A stretch of 64,000 nt of DNA from Catellatospora tritici (GTDB lineage: Bacteria; Actinomycetota; Actinomycetes; Mycobacteriales; Micromonosporaceae). The stretch is taken from the NCBI RefSeq assembly GCF_019083965.1, contig NZ_JAHRCY010000016.1, positions 62,001 to 126,000 of the forward strand, written 5' to 3'. Shown here one piece after another: positions 52,942-61,655 of the stretch. The position numbers and the translations under genes were made by a program. The notes under the pieces are model-generated. The model worked only from the letters and a program-made list of their open reading frames with translations, was not told the DNA's origin and searched no databases. The first letter of the stretch is position 1, and each line of letters begins with the position of its first letter.

Positions 52942-53424
52942 CCGGCTCATCTCCGGTGGTGTCTTGGCAGCGGGCCAGGCCGCGGCGGCACGCTGGCGAC
53001 CTGGGCGGTTTCAGTTCACCTTAGGCTGGTATGCGGTGATCACGGGCGGGAACGGGTCGTCCGCGGCGGCGAACCGGTTCGCTGCCGCTGATAGCGACCA
53101 GCCGCGGCGCCACGCATCTGCCAGAAGGGGGCGTCGGCCTCCTCGCCGCGCTGCGGCCGTGCCCGGCCAGCGTGGCTACAACGGTGTCCATTTACCGTCC
53201 AACTTCCTGACACGCGGATACGCCTCCTTCGTGACGGTCGCCTCTGGCCGCCTTGGCCCATCGCTGGTGGCCGACATCGGCTCGGCGCCGCTCGAGTCCG
53301 AACTGCTGCTTCCGATGAGTCCGACGCCGCAATCACGCTGCGCCGTAGGCGCCGCGCTGGTCACCGCGAGCCACGACAAGGTGCTCGGCGACACGCCCCC
53401 GGGAGTGTTGTCAACGCCGGCCGT
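52942..53424. other. Gap with no recognised gene
   Basis: 483 bp upstream of the AdhP-like gene, next to an insertion-sequence remnant. No convincing frame. Confidence 0.35.
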
Positions 53425-53705
53425 CTAATCCGCCTCGGCACCCGGCCGGTAGGTCTGCGGGAAGAACACCTTGATCGGGCCGCGGCCGGCCTCTGCCCTT
53501 GACCGGCTCCTCGATCTTGGGCATGAACTCGTCGATCTTCTTCGCCCGCGCGGCCGGTCGCGCCGGACCGGTTCCAGCATTGCGTAATTGAACGTAGTGG
53601 CGGACGGTGTGATGGGTCGCAGCCGACCAACACGGCGGCCCGCCGGTGGCTGCCGGTCAGGTCGTAGGCGGCCAGGATCTCCATGATCTCCTCGTTGGTC
53701 TTCAT
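53425..53705 (-). mobile_element. IS21-family IstA transposase remnant
   Basis: From ATG 53705 the minus strand reads MKTNEEIMEILAAYDLTGSHRRAA-LVGC, the helix-turn-helix start of IS21-family IstA. Frameshifts follow. In other frames KIDEFMPKIEE-PVKGRGR and KVFFPQTYRPGAEAD continue the same protein. No IstB or terminal repeats seen. Dead element that marks past insertion. Confidence 0.7.
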
Positions 53706-53765
53706 CGCTGGCAGCACGCCGATCGCCGATCCGATAGGGCGCCTCCATCGGATCGGCGATCGGGC

Positions 53766-54713
53766 TCACCTGACTCGGATGATGCTCTTGCCGCGGGTCT
53801 GCCCGCCGGCCAGATTCGCGATCGCGGTCTCGACGTCGGACAGCTCGTACTCGGCGGTGATGTCTATGCGTACCGACCCGTCGGCGACCAGGCTCATGGC
53901 GCGGGCGGCGCTGTCGGCCAGCCGCTTCGGGTTGGTCTGGCTGGCCAGGTTGCTGTTGTAGGTCATCAACGACTGGCCCTGCATCAGCAGATCGTTGGCC
54001 GACACGGTGACCGGTTCGAAGGTGGCGATGTTGCCGTAGACCACGATCCGGCCATGTGCAGCCAGCCGCGCCACGTTCGCAACACGGGTGTCACCACCGA
54101 TCGGATCGAGGATCACGTCGAACTTCTCCCCACCCAGGGCGTCGGGGAACTCCTCACGCGCCAGCACCTGGTGGTAACCGAACTGGCGGGCATAGTCGAC
54201 CTGATCTGCGTTGCCGACCACGCCCACGATGCGCTGCGCGCCCGCCGCCGCGGCGAACTGTCCGGCCAGCGACCCGACACCACCGGCTGCGGCGTGGATC
54301 AGCACGCTGTCCCCGGGCCGCACCCCGGCGACGGTGTGAATCAGGTCGTAGGCGGTAGGGGTGACCCACCCGAACCCCGCCGCGGTACGCGGGTCGACCT
54401 GTGCGGCGTTGATCGCCAGCACCGCGGGGGCGATCACGACTTCGGCGTAACCGCCCCCGCCGATCAGCGCGGTAACCTGTTCGCCAATACGGGCCTCGTC
54501 CACGCCGTCGCCCACCGCGACGATGTCGCCGGATGCCTCAAAACCCGGCACGAACGGGCGCGGGATCGGGAAATGTCCCTCGCGCACCAGCACGTCACCG
54601 TACTGCACCCCGGCGTAGGCGACCCGGATCGCGACCTCACCGGGCCCCGGCGCAGGCACGGCCGCCTCCGTGATCCGGAACTGGTCGTCGGCATCCAGAA
54701 CAACAGCCTTCAT
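53766..54713 (-). CDS. NADPH:quinone oxidoreductase (zinc-free MDR)
   Basis: 315 residues from ATG 54713 with AGGAGG 7 nt upstream; a longer frame to 54836 crosses the divergent MarR start. Quinone-oxidoreductase pattern: no zinc cysteines, GFEASG, Rossmann motif IHAAAGGVGSLAGQFA, TxxYDLIHTVAGVRPGDSV. It reduces quinones or enones with NADPH. Divergent from a MarR gene across two dyads, the classic MarR-controlled redox arrangement. Confidence 0.9.
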   Translation of the reverse strand: MKAVVLDADDQFRITEAAVPAPGPGEVAIRVAYAGVQYGDVLVREGHFPIPRPFVPGFEASGDIVAVGDGVDEARIGEQVTALIGGGGYAEVVIAPAVLAINAAQVDPRTAAGFGWVTPTAYDLIHTVAGVRPGDSVLIHAAAGGVGSLAGQFAAAAGAQRIVGVVGNADQVDYARQFGYHQVLAREEFPDALGGEKFDVILDPIGGDTRVANVARLAAHGRIVVYGNIATFEPVTVSANDLLMQGQSLMTYNSNLASQTNPKRLADSAARAMSLVADGSVRIDITAEYELSDVETAIANLAGGQTRGKSIIRVR

Positions 54714-54738
54714 CACGTTAACCTCCTGGGTTGAATCA

Positions 54739-54776
54739 GTATCCTGATACAGAGCAACCTTGGCAGTATCAGGTAC
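54739..54776. promoter_or_regulatory. MarR operator candidates
   Basis: GTATC-ct-GATAC (54739-54750) is a perfect dyad and GTATC-AGGTAC (54766-54776) a related half. Both lie between the quinone oxidoreductase (26 bp from its start) and marR (26 bp from its start), ideal repressor positions. Confidence 0.65.
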
Positions 54777-54801
54777 CTTAGTCAAATGAGGGAGTTGTGA
54801 C

Positions 54802-55260
54802 ATGGCTGACGTGCCCGTGGAGGAATACGTGTGCACCCGGATCCGTCGCGCCGAACAGGCGCTGATGGCCCACCACGAAGCAGTGCTGCGCGGCTACGGG
54901 CTGTCCATGACCCAGTACACGGTGCTACTAATCCTGTCCCGCGAGGACGGCATGTCCGGCGCTCAACTGGCCCGCGCGTGCGGAGTCACCCAACAGAGCA
55001 TGGCAACCGTCCTGACAGGCATGCAGAACAAGGGACTCATCGACCGGCAACCGTCCGCCGTGCACGCCAAAGTCATGATCGCCACCCTGACCGGCGCCGG
55101 CCGCGACCTGCTCGACCACGCCTACCGGCAAGTCATCGTGCTCGAACGCGCCCTCACCGACCGGTTCACCCCCGACGAGCACAAGCTGTTCTGCGAATTC
55201 CTCGACCGCGCCACGGCCACTCTCGTCGAACAGACACCCACAGCGCACGCCAGCCGATGA
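54802..55260 (+). CDS. MarR-family transcriptional regulator
   Basis: 152 residues. Winged HTH: YGLSMTQYTVLLILSREDGMSGAQLARACGVTQQSMATVLTGMQNKGLI, wing with RQPSAVHAKVMIATLTGAGRDLL. No conserved redox Cys near the N-terminus except Cys11. It should repress the divergent quinone oxidoreductase and itself, released by quinones or phenolics. The ATG at 54802 has GGGAG 8 nt upstream. Confidence 0.9.
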   Translation: MADVPVEEYVCTRIRRAEQALMAHHEAVLRGYGLSMTQYTVLLILSREDGMSGAQLARACGVTQQSMATVLTGMQNKGLIDRQPSAVHAKVMIATLTGAGRDLLDHAYRQVIVLERALTDRFTPDEHKLFCEFLDRATATLVEQTPTAHASR

Positions 55261-55360
55261 CCCACCGCGGTAGGCGCGGGGAAAAAGCATTGTCCGCCAG
55301 TGTGTGAGAATCTCCTGTCCGCCATTGGGGGAGAGCTACCTGGCACCTAACACCCTGCGT

Positions 55361-55395
55361 GGTGTCGAAACTCGCGAACATCGAAATCCATGCGA
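55361..55395 (+). repeat. GTCGAAACT direct repeat, left copies
   Basis: GGTGTCGAAACT at 55361-55372 is followed by CGAAATCCATGCGA. The core repeats at 55415-55426 (GGTGTCGAAACT) and, with the following CGAAATCCAGCGA, at 55977-56010. The copies bracket a broken DinB gene. Possibly ends of a lost mobile element or a dispersed repeat family. Confidence 0.5.
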
Positions 55396-55439
55396 TCGAG
55401 TGGCCATCTCCCCTGGTGTCGAAACTGACGGACAAACCC

Positions 55440-55919
55440 TCAGCCCGGTCCGGCCGTCGAGCTGCTCACGCAGGATGTCAGCGTGGCCGGCATGCCGGGT
55501 GGTCTCCTGAAGGATGTGGATCATGATGTTGAACAGGTTGACGTCGGGCAGCGACCACCACGGCACGTGGCCAGGCGCGTCGATGGGAAGCTCTGCGATC
55601 GTCGCGTCCGTATGCTTGCAGGCACGCTGGTAGAAGTCGATGATCTGTTCGCGGGTCTCGTCCGGGGTCGCCCACAGGTCGCTGCCGTCCGCGTCCTGCC
55701 ATCGCCCCAGCGGCTGCGGGGAGGGGCGACCGAAGACCTCACCGAAATACCAGGCCTCACAGGTCGCCATATGCTTCACCAGGCCAAGGAGATTGGTTCC
55801 CGTCTCCGTCGGGGACGCCGGATGTCGTACTCGGACAGAGCGTCGAGCTTCCAGACCAGCGCCTCACGGATCACCTTGAGCCGGCCGTGCAGGAAGTCCT
55901 TCGCGAAATCATCGATCAT
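55440..55919 (-). pseudogene. DinB/DUF664 mycothiol-type protein, frameshifted
   Basis: From ATG 55919: MIDDFAKDFLHGRLKVIREALVWKLDALSEYDIRRP, then a one-base lesion near 55812. The following part is in another frame (LVKHMATCEAWYFGEVFGRP, WWSLPDVNLFNIMIHILQET, HAGHADILREQLDG). Homology stops near 55440, where the GTCGAAACT repeat begins. This DinB/DUF664 family includes mycothiol-dependent S-transferases. Metal-type His residues (KHM, HAGHAD) are kept, so decay looks recent. Confidence 0.75.
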
Positions 55920-55976
55920 GGCGACGAGCTTGCCACGCGGCAACAACAGGAGCCGCTCCGGAGCTCACAGAACTGT

Positions 55977-56010
55977 GGCGTCGAAACTCCGCACACGAAA
56001 TCCAGCGACG
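55977..56010 (+). repeat. GTCGAAACT direct repeat, right copy
   Basis: GGCGTCGAAACTCCGCACACGAAATCCAGCGA matches the left copy at 55361-55395 with a few differences, in the same orientation. Confidence 0.5.
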
Positions 56011-56142
56011 TTCTTGTGGTGCCGAATCTGGCGTTCAACCGGTGTCCGAAGCCGTGGAGATAGTCAGACAGGCGAGGCCGCTAGCGCCGGCGTTCCGGTT
56101 GCCACAGCCCGTGGACAGCTCCTTCATATGCCCCGGGAAGGA

Positions 56143-56160
56143 CGCGTGAACGTTCACGCG
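56143..56160. promoter_or_regulatory. 18-bp perfect palindrome before marR
   Basis: CGCGTGAACGTTCACGCG, centred 24 bp before the MarR start, is probably its autoregulatory operator. The core TGAACGTTCA recurs in both palindromes at 60808-60858. Confidence 0.75.
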
Positions 56161-56175
56161 AGCTAGACTCCGGGC

Positions 56176-56664
56176 ATGTCTGAACAGCCTTCACGCCCGG
56201 ACGATCAGCCGCGCTGGCTGACTCAGGCTGAGCTGGAGACATGGCAGCAATTCGCCCTGATGATGCACAAACTGCCCATTGCCTTGGAAGCGCAGCTGCA
56301 GCGGGACGCGGGTCTTAGCTACGTCGAGTACTACGTCCTCGCCGGGCTGTCCGATCAGCCGGGGCAACGCATGCGCATGAGCGACCTGGCCGTCCTCACC
56401 AATGCCGAGCTGTCCCGTCTCTCCCACATGATCAGCAGGCTGGAGCGCCGCGGGTTCGTCCGCCGGGAGCCAGACCCCACCAATGGCCGCTACACCTTAT
56501 CGATCTTGACCGAAGCCGGCCGCGCCCATCTCGCCGAGGCCGCCCCGGGGCACGTGGCCTGCGTGCGCGACCTGGTCTTCGACGTACTCGACCCCGCTGA
56601 GCTGGACAGCCTGCGCACCGCTGCTGAGAAGATCAGCGCGAGGATCGACCGCCGGGAGCAGTAG
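56176..56664 (+). CDS. MarR-family transcriptional regulator
   Basis: 162 residues. MarR winged helix: YVEYYVLAGLSDQPGQRMRMSDLAVLTNAELSRLSHMISRLERRGFVRREPDPTNGRYTLSILTEAGRAHL. The ATG at 56176 lies 15 bp after a perfect palindrome. Its 3' end overlaps the convergent Mca gene by 32 bp. It may also control the FMN reductase at 60136, whose promoter has two copies of the same core palindrome (inference). Confidence 0.9.
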   Translation: MSEQPSRPDDQPRWLTQAELETWQQFALMMHKLPIALEAQLQRDAGLSYVEYYVLAGLSDQPGQRMRMSDLAVLTNAELSRLSHMISRLERRGFVRREPDPTNGRYTLSILTEAGRAHLAEAAPGHVACVRDLVFDVLDPAELDSLRTAAEKISARIDRREQ

Positions 56665-57610
56665 CTCCGTCCCCGCACGGACACCGCCCGTCAGTTGCCA
56701 CAGCACCTTGACGAACGGAGTCCTCGGCGAGCCCGAGGCCAGATAGTGTGTCGACGGTGATGCCGGCGAACAAATCGTCCTCGGGCAGCCGAGTGTCGAC
56801 CAGCGAACGGGCCAGCTCGTACTCCTCCGTCGGCCAGACCTCGCGCTGGACGTCGAGCGGCACCCGGAACCACGGGCCGTCCGGGTCGATCTGCGTGGCG
56901 TGGGCGAGCAGCGCCCGGTCGCGGACGTCGAACCAGTCGGCGCACTGCACCCGGGTGGTGATCTCCCGCTCGGTGAGGCCGCCCTCGTCCCAGACGGCGA
57001 TCCACTCGCCGAAGGGGGACTCTTGCCCATGTTCCACGAGGTAGGCGTGGAGCACGCGGACCCGGGCCATCGACATGCCGTGGTTGTAGTACACCTTCAG
57101 CGGCTGCCAGGGCTGGCCGGACTCCGGGTAGGAAGCAGGGTCTGCGGCCGTCTCAAAGGCCGCCATCGTGACCTTGTGGGTCATGATGTGGTCGGGGTGC
57201 GGGTAGCCGCCGTTCTCGTCGTACGTGGTGATCACGTGGGGACGGAACTGCCGGATCAGCCGGACCAGCGGCTCGGCCGCCTTCTCCAGCGGCACCAGCG
57301 CGAAGCAGCCGACGGGCAGCGGGTCGCCCTGCGGCATACCGGAGTCGACGAACCCCAGCCACGCCTGCTTGACGCCCAGGATCTCGCAGGCGGCGTCCAT
57401 CTCGCTGCGCCGCAGCTCATGGATGTCGGCCTCGACCGCCGCGTCGCCCTGGAGCTTCGGGTTGAGAATGGAGCCGCGCTCGCCGCCGGTGCAGGTGGCC
57501 ACCAGGACGTCGACGCCCTGGGCGACGTACTTCGCCATGCTGGCGGCGCCTTTGCTGGACTCGTCGTCCGGGTGCGCGTGGACCGCCATCAATCGCAACT
57601 GCTCTGTCAA
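56633..57610 (-). CDS. mca: Mycothiol S-conjugate amidase
   Basis: 325 residues from a TTG at 57610, which has GGAAGGA 8 nt upstream and gives the family start TEQLRLMAVHAHPDDESSKG; an ATG at 57628 is the alternative. Zinc site AHPDDE and HPDHIMTHK of the LmbE/PIG-L fold. Mca cleaves mycothiol S-conjugates of electrophiles to mercapturates that leave the cell, and regenerates the GlcN-inositol part. The last about 35 residues, overlapping the MarR gene, are non-family and may result from a lost stop. 55 bp after an MFS exporter stop, so an exporter-amidase operon is likely. Confidence 0.93.
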   Translation of the reverse strand: MTEQLRLMAVHAHPDDESSKGAASMAKYVAQGVDVLVATCTGGERGSILNPKLQGDAAVEADIHELRRSEMDAACEILGVKQAWLGFVDSGMPQGDPLPVGCFALVPLEKAAEPLVRLIRQFRPHVITTYDENGGYPHPDHIMTHKVTMAAFETAADPASYPESGQPWQPLKVYYNHGMSMARVRVLHAYLVEHGQESPFGEWIAVWDEGGLTEREITTRVQCADWFDVRDRALLAHATQIDPDGPWFRVPLDVQREVWPTEEYELARSLVDTRLPEDDLFAGITVDTLSGLGLAEDSVRQGAVATDGRCPCGDGATAPGGRSSR

Positions 57611-57665
57611 CGTATGTTCCTTCCGCATTGCCCCGCTGCGGGGCCGGATCAGGGGACCTGGAGCC

Positions 57666-59174
57666 TCAGTGGGCGAGCACCGGCACCGCCGCCTCGTCCT
57701 CGGTGCGCTCGTGGTACGTACGGCCGACGTTGACCAGGGACAGGACGACCAGCGTGGCGATCACGAGCATGCCGATGGCGAACCAGATGGCGGTGGTGTA
57801 GCCGTGCACCACGCCCTGCAGTTGGACCAGCTGCTGCTGCGGATTCGTCGCGGCACCGGCGGTGTGGTCCCGGACATACGAGGTCGTCATGGACGTGGCG
57901 ATGGTGTTCAGCAGGGCTGTGCCGATCGCGCCGCCCACCTGCTGCGAGGTGTTGACCATCGCGGACGCAACGCCGGCGTCGCGGGGCTCGACGCCCGCAG
58001 TGGCCAGGGACATGGCAGGCATGAAGGTCATACCCATGCCGAGACCGAGCAGCGCCAGAGCCGGCAGGACGGTCGAGGCGTAGGACGAGCGGATCTCCAT
58101 CTGCGCGAGCAGGAACATGCCGGCCGCGGCCACCAGGTAGCCCGCGCCCATCAGGATCCGGGCCGGAATGCGGGTCATCAGACGCGGCCCGATCTGCGTC
58201 GAGCCGATCATCATGCCCGCCACCATCGGCAGGAAGCAGAACCCGCTCATGATCGGCGAGTAGCCCTTTACGACCTGCAGGTAGTAGGTCAGGAACAGGA
58301 AGGTGCCGAAGATGGCGATGACCGCGAGGGCGAGGGAGAGGTAGACGCCGCCGCGGTTGCGGTCGGTGACCACTCGCAGGGGCAGCAGTGGTGCCTTGAC
58401 CCGGGCCTCGGTGATGACGAAGGCGAGCAGCAGGACCACCCCACCGCCCAACAGGGAGAGGGTGGTGCTGTCGCCCCAGCCGTGGGACTCGGCGTAGTTG
58501 AAGCCGTAGACCAGGCAGGTCAGGGCCAGGATGGACAGGACCACGCCGGGGATGTCGAGCGGGTGGCGGTTGCGGCTGCCCTCGGGCTCGCGGATGACGA
58601 AGTAGGCGCCGGCCGCCGCGGCGATGGCGAACGGGATGTTGACGTAGAACGTCCAGCGCCAGTCCAGGTACTCGGTGAGCGCACCGCCGAGGATGAAGCC
58701 GACGGCGCTGCCGCCGCCGGCGATCGCGCCGTAGATGCCGAACGCCTTGGCGCGCTCCTTTGCGTCGGTGAACATCACGGCGAGCAGCGAGAGCGCGGCG
58801 GGGGCGAGCAGGGCGCCGAAGGCGCCCTGCAGGGCACGGGCGCCGAACATCATGGTGCCGGTGGTCGCCGCGCCGCCGAGCGCGGAGGCGGCGGCGAAAC
58901 CGATCAGGCCGATGACGAAGGCGCGCTTGCGGCCCCACAGGTCGGCCACCCGGCCGCCGAACAGGACCAGGCCGCCGAAGGCCAGCGCGTAGGCGGTGAC
59001 GACCCACTGCCGGTCGCCGTCGGAGATGCCCAGCTCCTGCTGGGCGGAGGGCAAGGCGATGTTCACGATGGTGGCGTCGAGGACGACGATCAGCTGGGCG
59101 AGGGCGATGAAGACGAGCGCTTTCCAACGCTCGGCGTGCGCGTCGCCGGCAGCTTTGAGGGCTGTGCGAGACAT
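57666..59174 (-). CDS. MFS drug-efflux transporter, DHA2 (14-TM) family
   Basis: 502 residues with about 14 TM segments. Motif A-type loop GRVADLWGRKRAF after TM2, LDATIVNIALPS in TM1 (motif D1-like), and motif C-type GGGSAVGFILGG in TM5. Proton-driven export of lipophilic compounds. Start at ATG 59174; upstream purines are modest. Precedes mca, so it could export mercapturates or the parent toxicants. Orientation and gap fit co-transcription from the 59.2 kb region. Confidence 0.93.
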   Translation of the reverse strand: MSRTALKAAGDAHAERWKALVFIALAQLIVVLDATIVNIALPSAQQELGISDGDRQWVVTAYALAFGGLVLFGGRVADLWGRKRAFVIGLIGFAAASALGGAATTGTMMFGARALQGAFGALLAPAALSLLAVMFTDAKERAKAFGIYGAIAGGGSAVGFILGGALTEYLDWRWTFYVNIPFAIAAAAGAYFVIREPEGSRNRHPLDIPGVVLSILALTCLVYGFNYAESHGWGDSTTLSLLGGGVVLLLAFVITEARVKAPLLPLRVVTDRNRGGVYLSLALAVIAIFGTFLFLTYYLQVVKGYSPIMSGFCFLPMVAGMMIGSTQIGPRLMTRIPARILMGAGYLVAAAGMFLLAQMEIRSSYASTVLPALALLGLGMGMTFMPAMSLATAGVEPRDAGVASAMVNTSQQVGGAIGTALLNTIATSMTTSYVRDHTAGAATNPQQQLVQLQGVVHGYTTAIWFAIGMLVIATLVVLSLVNVGRTYHERTEDEAAVPVLAH

Positions 59175-59544
59175 GGGGGTATCCACTTCGGTACTTCGTG
59201 AGGAATTGGCTGGCTGAAGGTGCCTGATGACGTGCGTCGAAGGGATCACCGCACCCGCTCATGTCGCAGCACGCTGGGGAGATCAGGCCCCGAGTGCATG
59301 GTCAGGGCGCCAGGTCGATGATGCGGACCGGCCGGCTCGCTGAGGGGCCGCCGGGCGGAAAGGCATCCGCCGGGCCGACCGTCCTCGATCGGGAGTCGGC
59401 GAAGAGTGCGGGTCCCGGAACCTGACCCCTGTCCGTTCCGGGACACCGCCCGCTCCGGCTGTCGCCGTACCACCCCGCACGGTGGCGATCCGACGTGCGT
59501 GGTGGTACTGCGGCGACCGGCATCGCGGTTGCGCTGACCTATGG
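59175..59544. other. Gap before MFS gene, no gene seen
   Basis: 370 bp that should carry the MFS-mca promoter. No clear operator noticed. Confidence 0.35.
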
Positions 59545-59955
59545 TCAAGGCTTGCGTCGGCTGAAGGTGGAGATCAGCACGGCGGCGACCGCGACGTGCA
59601 TCAGCCCCAGGATCGTCTTGGTTGCCCCGGTTGCCGCGAAGACGAACAGGGGCATGAAGGACACCAACAGCACCGATACGGCAAGCACGGTCCACACGAC
59701 CGATGCGCTGCGGGTGAACCGGTCCAGCAGCGCCCGCGCACCCCAGCCGAGCAGGCCGACGACGAGCGTGAACGTGACGGTGAGCGGCAGGCTGACCGCA
59801 GAGGGCGCCTGGCCGTTGCCGGGGTCGACGACCAGGTCGATATCCAGAATCTGGGCGGCCGTCCAGAGCAGCGCAGCGGCCAGGACGGCACCGCCGACCG
59901 TGAGAGCGCCGACGCGCAGCCGCGAGGCCGGCGGGGAGACGGAAGTGTCAGTCAT
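59545..59955 (-). CDS. DUF6069-like small membrane protein
   Basis: 136 residues from ATG 59955 with AAGGAG 6 nt upstream. Four TM segments (LTVGGAVLAAALLWTAAQIL, TVTFTLVVGLLGWGARALL, VWTVLAVSVLLVSFMPLFV, ILGLMHVAVAAVLIST). Family seen in actinobacteria with unknown function. Same strand as the MFS gene but 370 bp away. Confidence 0.8.
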   Translation of the reverse strand: MTDTSVSPPASRLRVGALTVGGAVLAAALLWTAAQILDIDLVVDPGNGQAPSAVSLPLTVTFTLVVGLLGWGARALLDRFTRSASVVWTVLAVSVLLVSFMPLFVFAATGATKTILGLMHVAVAAVLISTFSRRKP

Positions 59956-59966
59956 CAGGGACTCCT

Positions 59967-60088
59967 TCATGGAACGAGGATGATCTTGCCGCGGGTGCGG
60001 CCGGACTCGACGTCGCGGTGTACCCGCGACGCCGAGTCGGTGGGCGGACGGGACGCGGTGGTGTCGACCCGGACGGCGCCGTCCGCCT
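59967..60088 (-). pseudogene. NADPH:quinone oxidoreductase C-terminal scrap
   Basis: The minus strand reads VHRDVESGRTRGKIILVP then stop at 59967, the characteristic end of MDR quinone oxidoreductases. Nothing of the rest is present upstream. Its stop overlaps the ribosome-site region of the DUF6069 gene. Confidence 0.6.
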
Positions 60089-60130
60089 GAAGGCGGACGG
60101 GTTTCCCGTCGCCTGCCTTCCGGCAGGCGA
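60079..60130 (-). terminator. Two tandem hairpins after FMN reductase
   Basis: CCGTCCGCCT-ga-AGGCGGACGG (60079-60100) and TCGCCTGCC-ttcc-GGCAGGCGA (60109-60130), directly downstream of the FMN reductase stop. A double intrinsic terminator. Confidence 0.75.
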
Positions 60131-60135
60131 GGGCG

Positions 60136-60699
60136 TCAAACCCGGACGGTCTTGAGGGCGCGGGTCCAGGACTCCAGCTGGTCGAACAGGATGGTCGCCG
60201 CGGCGTCGTGCTGCGGAGCCGGCTTGAAGACGGAGAAGTGCTCGAAGTCCGTGAACAGCGAGAAGGACAGCTGCTGACGTACGTGGGCCAGCTGCAGTTC
60301 GCTGGCCACGGTCCGCAGGTGCTCGATGGCCCGAGCTCCGCCGAGGGAACCGTAGGAGACGAAGGCGGCGGCCTTGTTGTTCCACTCGCCGTACAGGTAG
60401 TCGATCGCGTTCTTGAGCACCCCGGAGGTGGAGTGGTTGTACTCGGGGGTCACGAAGACATACCCGTCGAACTCGGCGATCTTGGACGCCCATGCCTTGG
60501 TGTGCTCACCCTGGTACTGGCCCATGGCTGGCGGCATGGCCTCGTCCAGGTGGGGCAGCGGGAAGTCGGCGAGGTCGACCAGCTCGTATTCGGCGCCGGT
60601 GCGGGCGCCGGACTGGTCCATCACCCAGTCTGCGACGGCCTTGCCGTTACGGCCGGGCCGGGTGCTGCCGAGGATGACGGCGATCTTGAGGTCACTCAT
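60136..60699 (-). CDS. NADPH-dependent FMN reductase
   Basis: 187 residues from ATG 60699 with GGAGA upstream. Flavodoxin-like FMN site: ILGSTRPGRNGKAVADW (GSxRxxxxxxxxA), and the TPEYNHSTSGVLKNAIDYLYGEW motif (PEYN) of the NADPH-dependent FMN reductase/chromate-quinone reductase family. Reduces FMN, quinones or chromate. The promoter carries two perfect 18-bp palindromes; strong repressor control is expected. Confidence 0.9.
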   Translation of the reverse strand: MSDLKIAVILGSTRPGRNGKAVADWVMDQSGARTGAEYELVDLADFPLPHLDEAMPPAMGQYQGEHTKAWASKIAEFDGYVFVTPEYNHSTSGVLKNAIDYLYGEWNNKAAAFVSYGSLGGARAIEHLRTVASELQLAHVRQQLSFSLFTDFEHFSVFKPAPQHDAAATILFDQLESWTRALKTVRV

Positions 60700-60807
60700 G
60701 CGGTTCTCTCCTTGCTGGGCCGGCTGGCCAGTGTGAGGCCGGCCGACGGATTGCATGGCTGGCGGGGTCGTGGCGTTGAGCCACAGGTACCGACCCGCCA
60801 CAGACAT

Positions 60808-60858
60808 CACTTGAACGTTCAAGTGTCAGCTTAGCAGCAACACTTGAACGTTCAAGTG
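60808..60858. promoter_or_regulatory. Twin 18-bp palindromes, FMN reductase operator
   Basis: CACTTGAACGTTCAAGTG occurs twice, at 60808-60825 and 60841-60858, centres 33 bp apart (about three helical turns). Both are perfect palindromes. Core TGAACGTTCA as at 56143-56160. It lies 109-159 bp upstream of the FMN reductase start. Confidence 0.85.
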
Positions 60859-60862
60859 TGAG

Positions 60863-61570
60863 GTGCGACTCGTGACCGTGGTGGCGGCGGCTGGACGCCG
60901 AGGAAGCAAAGGCCCACGGCTCGGCGCACCACGCCACCCGACGAGCACCCGGCACGCTGGTCATCAACCTCGACGGCGCCGCGGCGAGCAGGCAATACTT
61001 CGTCATTTACGGCCCCGTCGCGACGTCGCGGGTACCCTGTATCCTGCTGCCGCAAGCGCCAGCCTGCAGCTAGACCGCAACGCGGCGCGGACAGCGAGCC
61101 AGCTGAAAGCTCTCGGCCATGCCGTCAGCATCGCCACCGACCTCGTCGTCGTGCCGGGGCAGGGGGCCGAGTTGCCAATCGAGGACCTGCTGGAGTTGTC
61201 TGCATGCCGCGTCGTTCCGAGCCGGAGGCATCCACACCAGACCCTTTGGGCTGCACGCACCGGCGGCGGCCTGCCCTGGCATGAGCGAGGGTTCAGTCAG
61301 ATTGACTGGGCCGTCACGACGGGCGCTTCATACTGCCTCTCCGAGGATCGCTGCTGGGTTCATGAGCACGGGGCCGCCTGCTGAACGTCACCTCGTGGCG
61401 ACGTCGGACGGGCAATGCGTACCGGTCACTTCGCGCCACGCGAAGCTGACCCGTGTCCTTCAACGATCGAGTCGCGGCAGTCGCCCGCTCCGACCGCCAA
61501 GCCCGGCGGTCGGAGCGCAACGGTGTAACGGATAGCCCGGGTTACTGAGAATGGTCACCGTACGGGGTAA
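60863..61570. other. Region without an intact gene
   Basis: About 700 bp. A plus-strand stretch (61040-61250) reading LQLDRNAARTASQLKALGHAV is protein-like but has no clear start or family. Probably decayed. A terminator-like hairpin sits at 61486-61517. Confidence 0.35.
61486..61517. terminator. 13-bp hairpin
   Basis: CGCTCCGACCGCC-aagccc-GGCGGTCGGAGCG, perfect stem, downstream of the minus-strand TPR gene (stop at 61656). Likely its terminator. Confidence 0.65.
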
Positions 61571-61655
61571 GTGAGAATGTGCAGGCCATGAGCGTCGTCG
61601 AAGTCGGCCAGGCCGTGCCCTGTCCGGTGAGGGATCCCCTTACGGACGTGATCCG

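Noticed and set aside
53425..53705. Active IS21 element
   Set aside because: Multiple frameshifts, no IstB and no terminal repeats.
57225..59201. Long plus-strand frame opposite the MFS and mca genes
   Set aside because: Antisense shadow; the minus-strand products have clear TM and zinc motifs.
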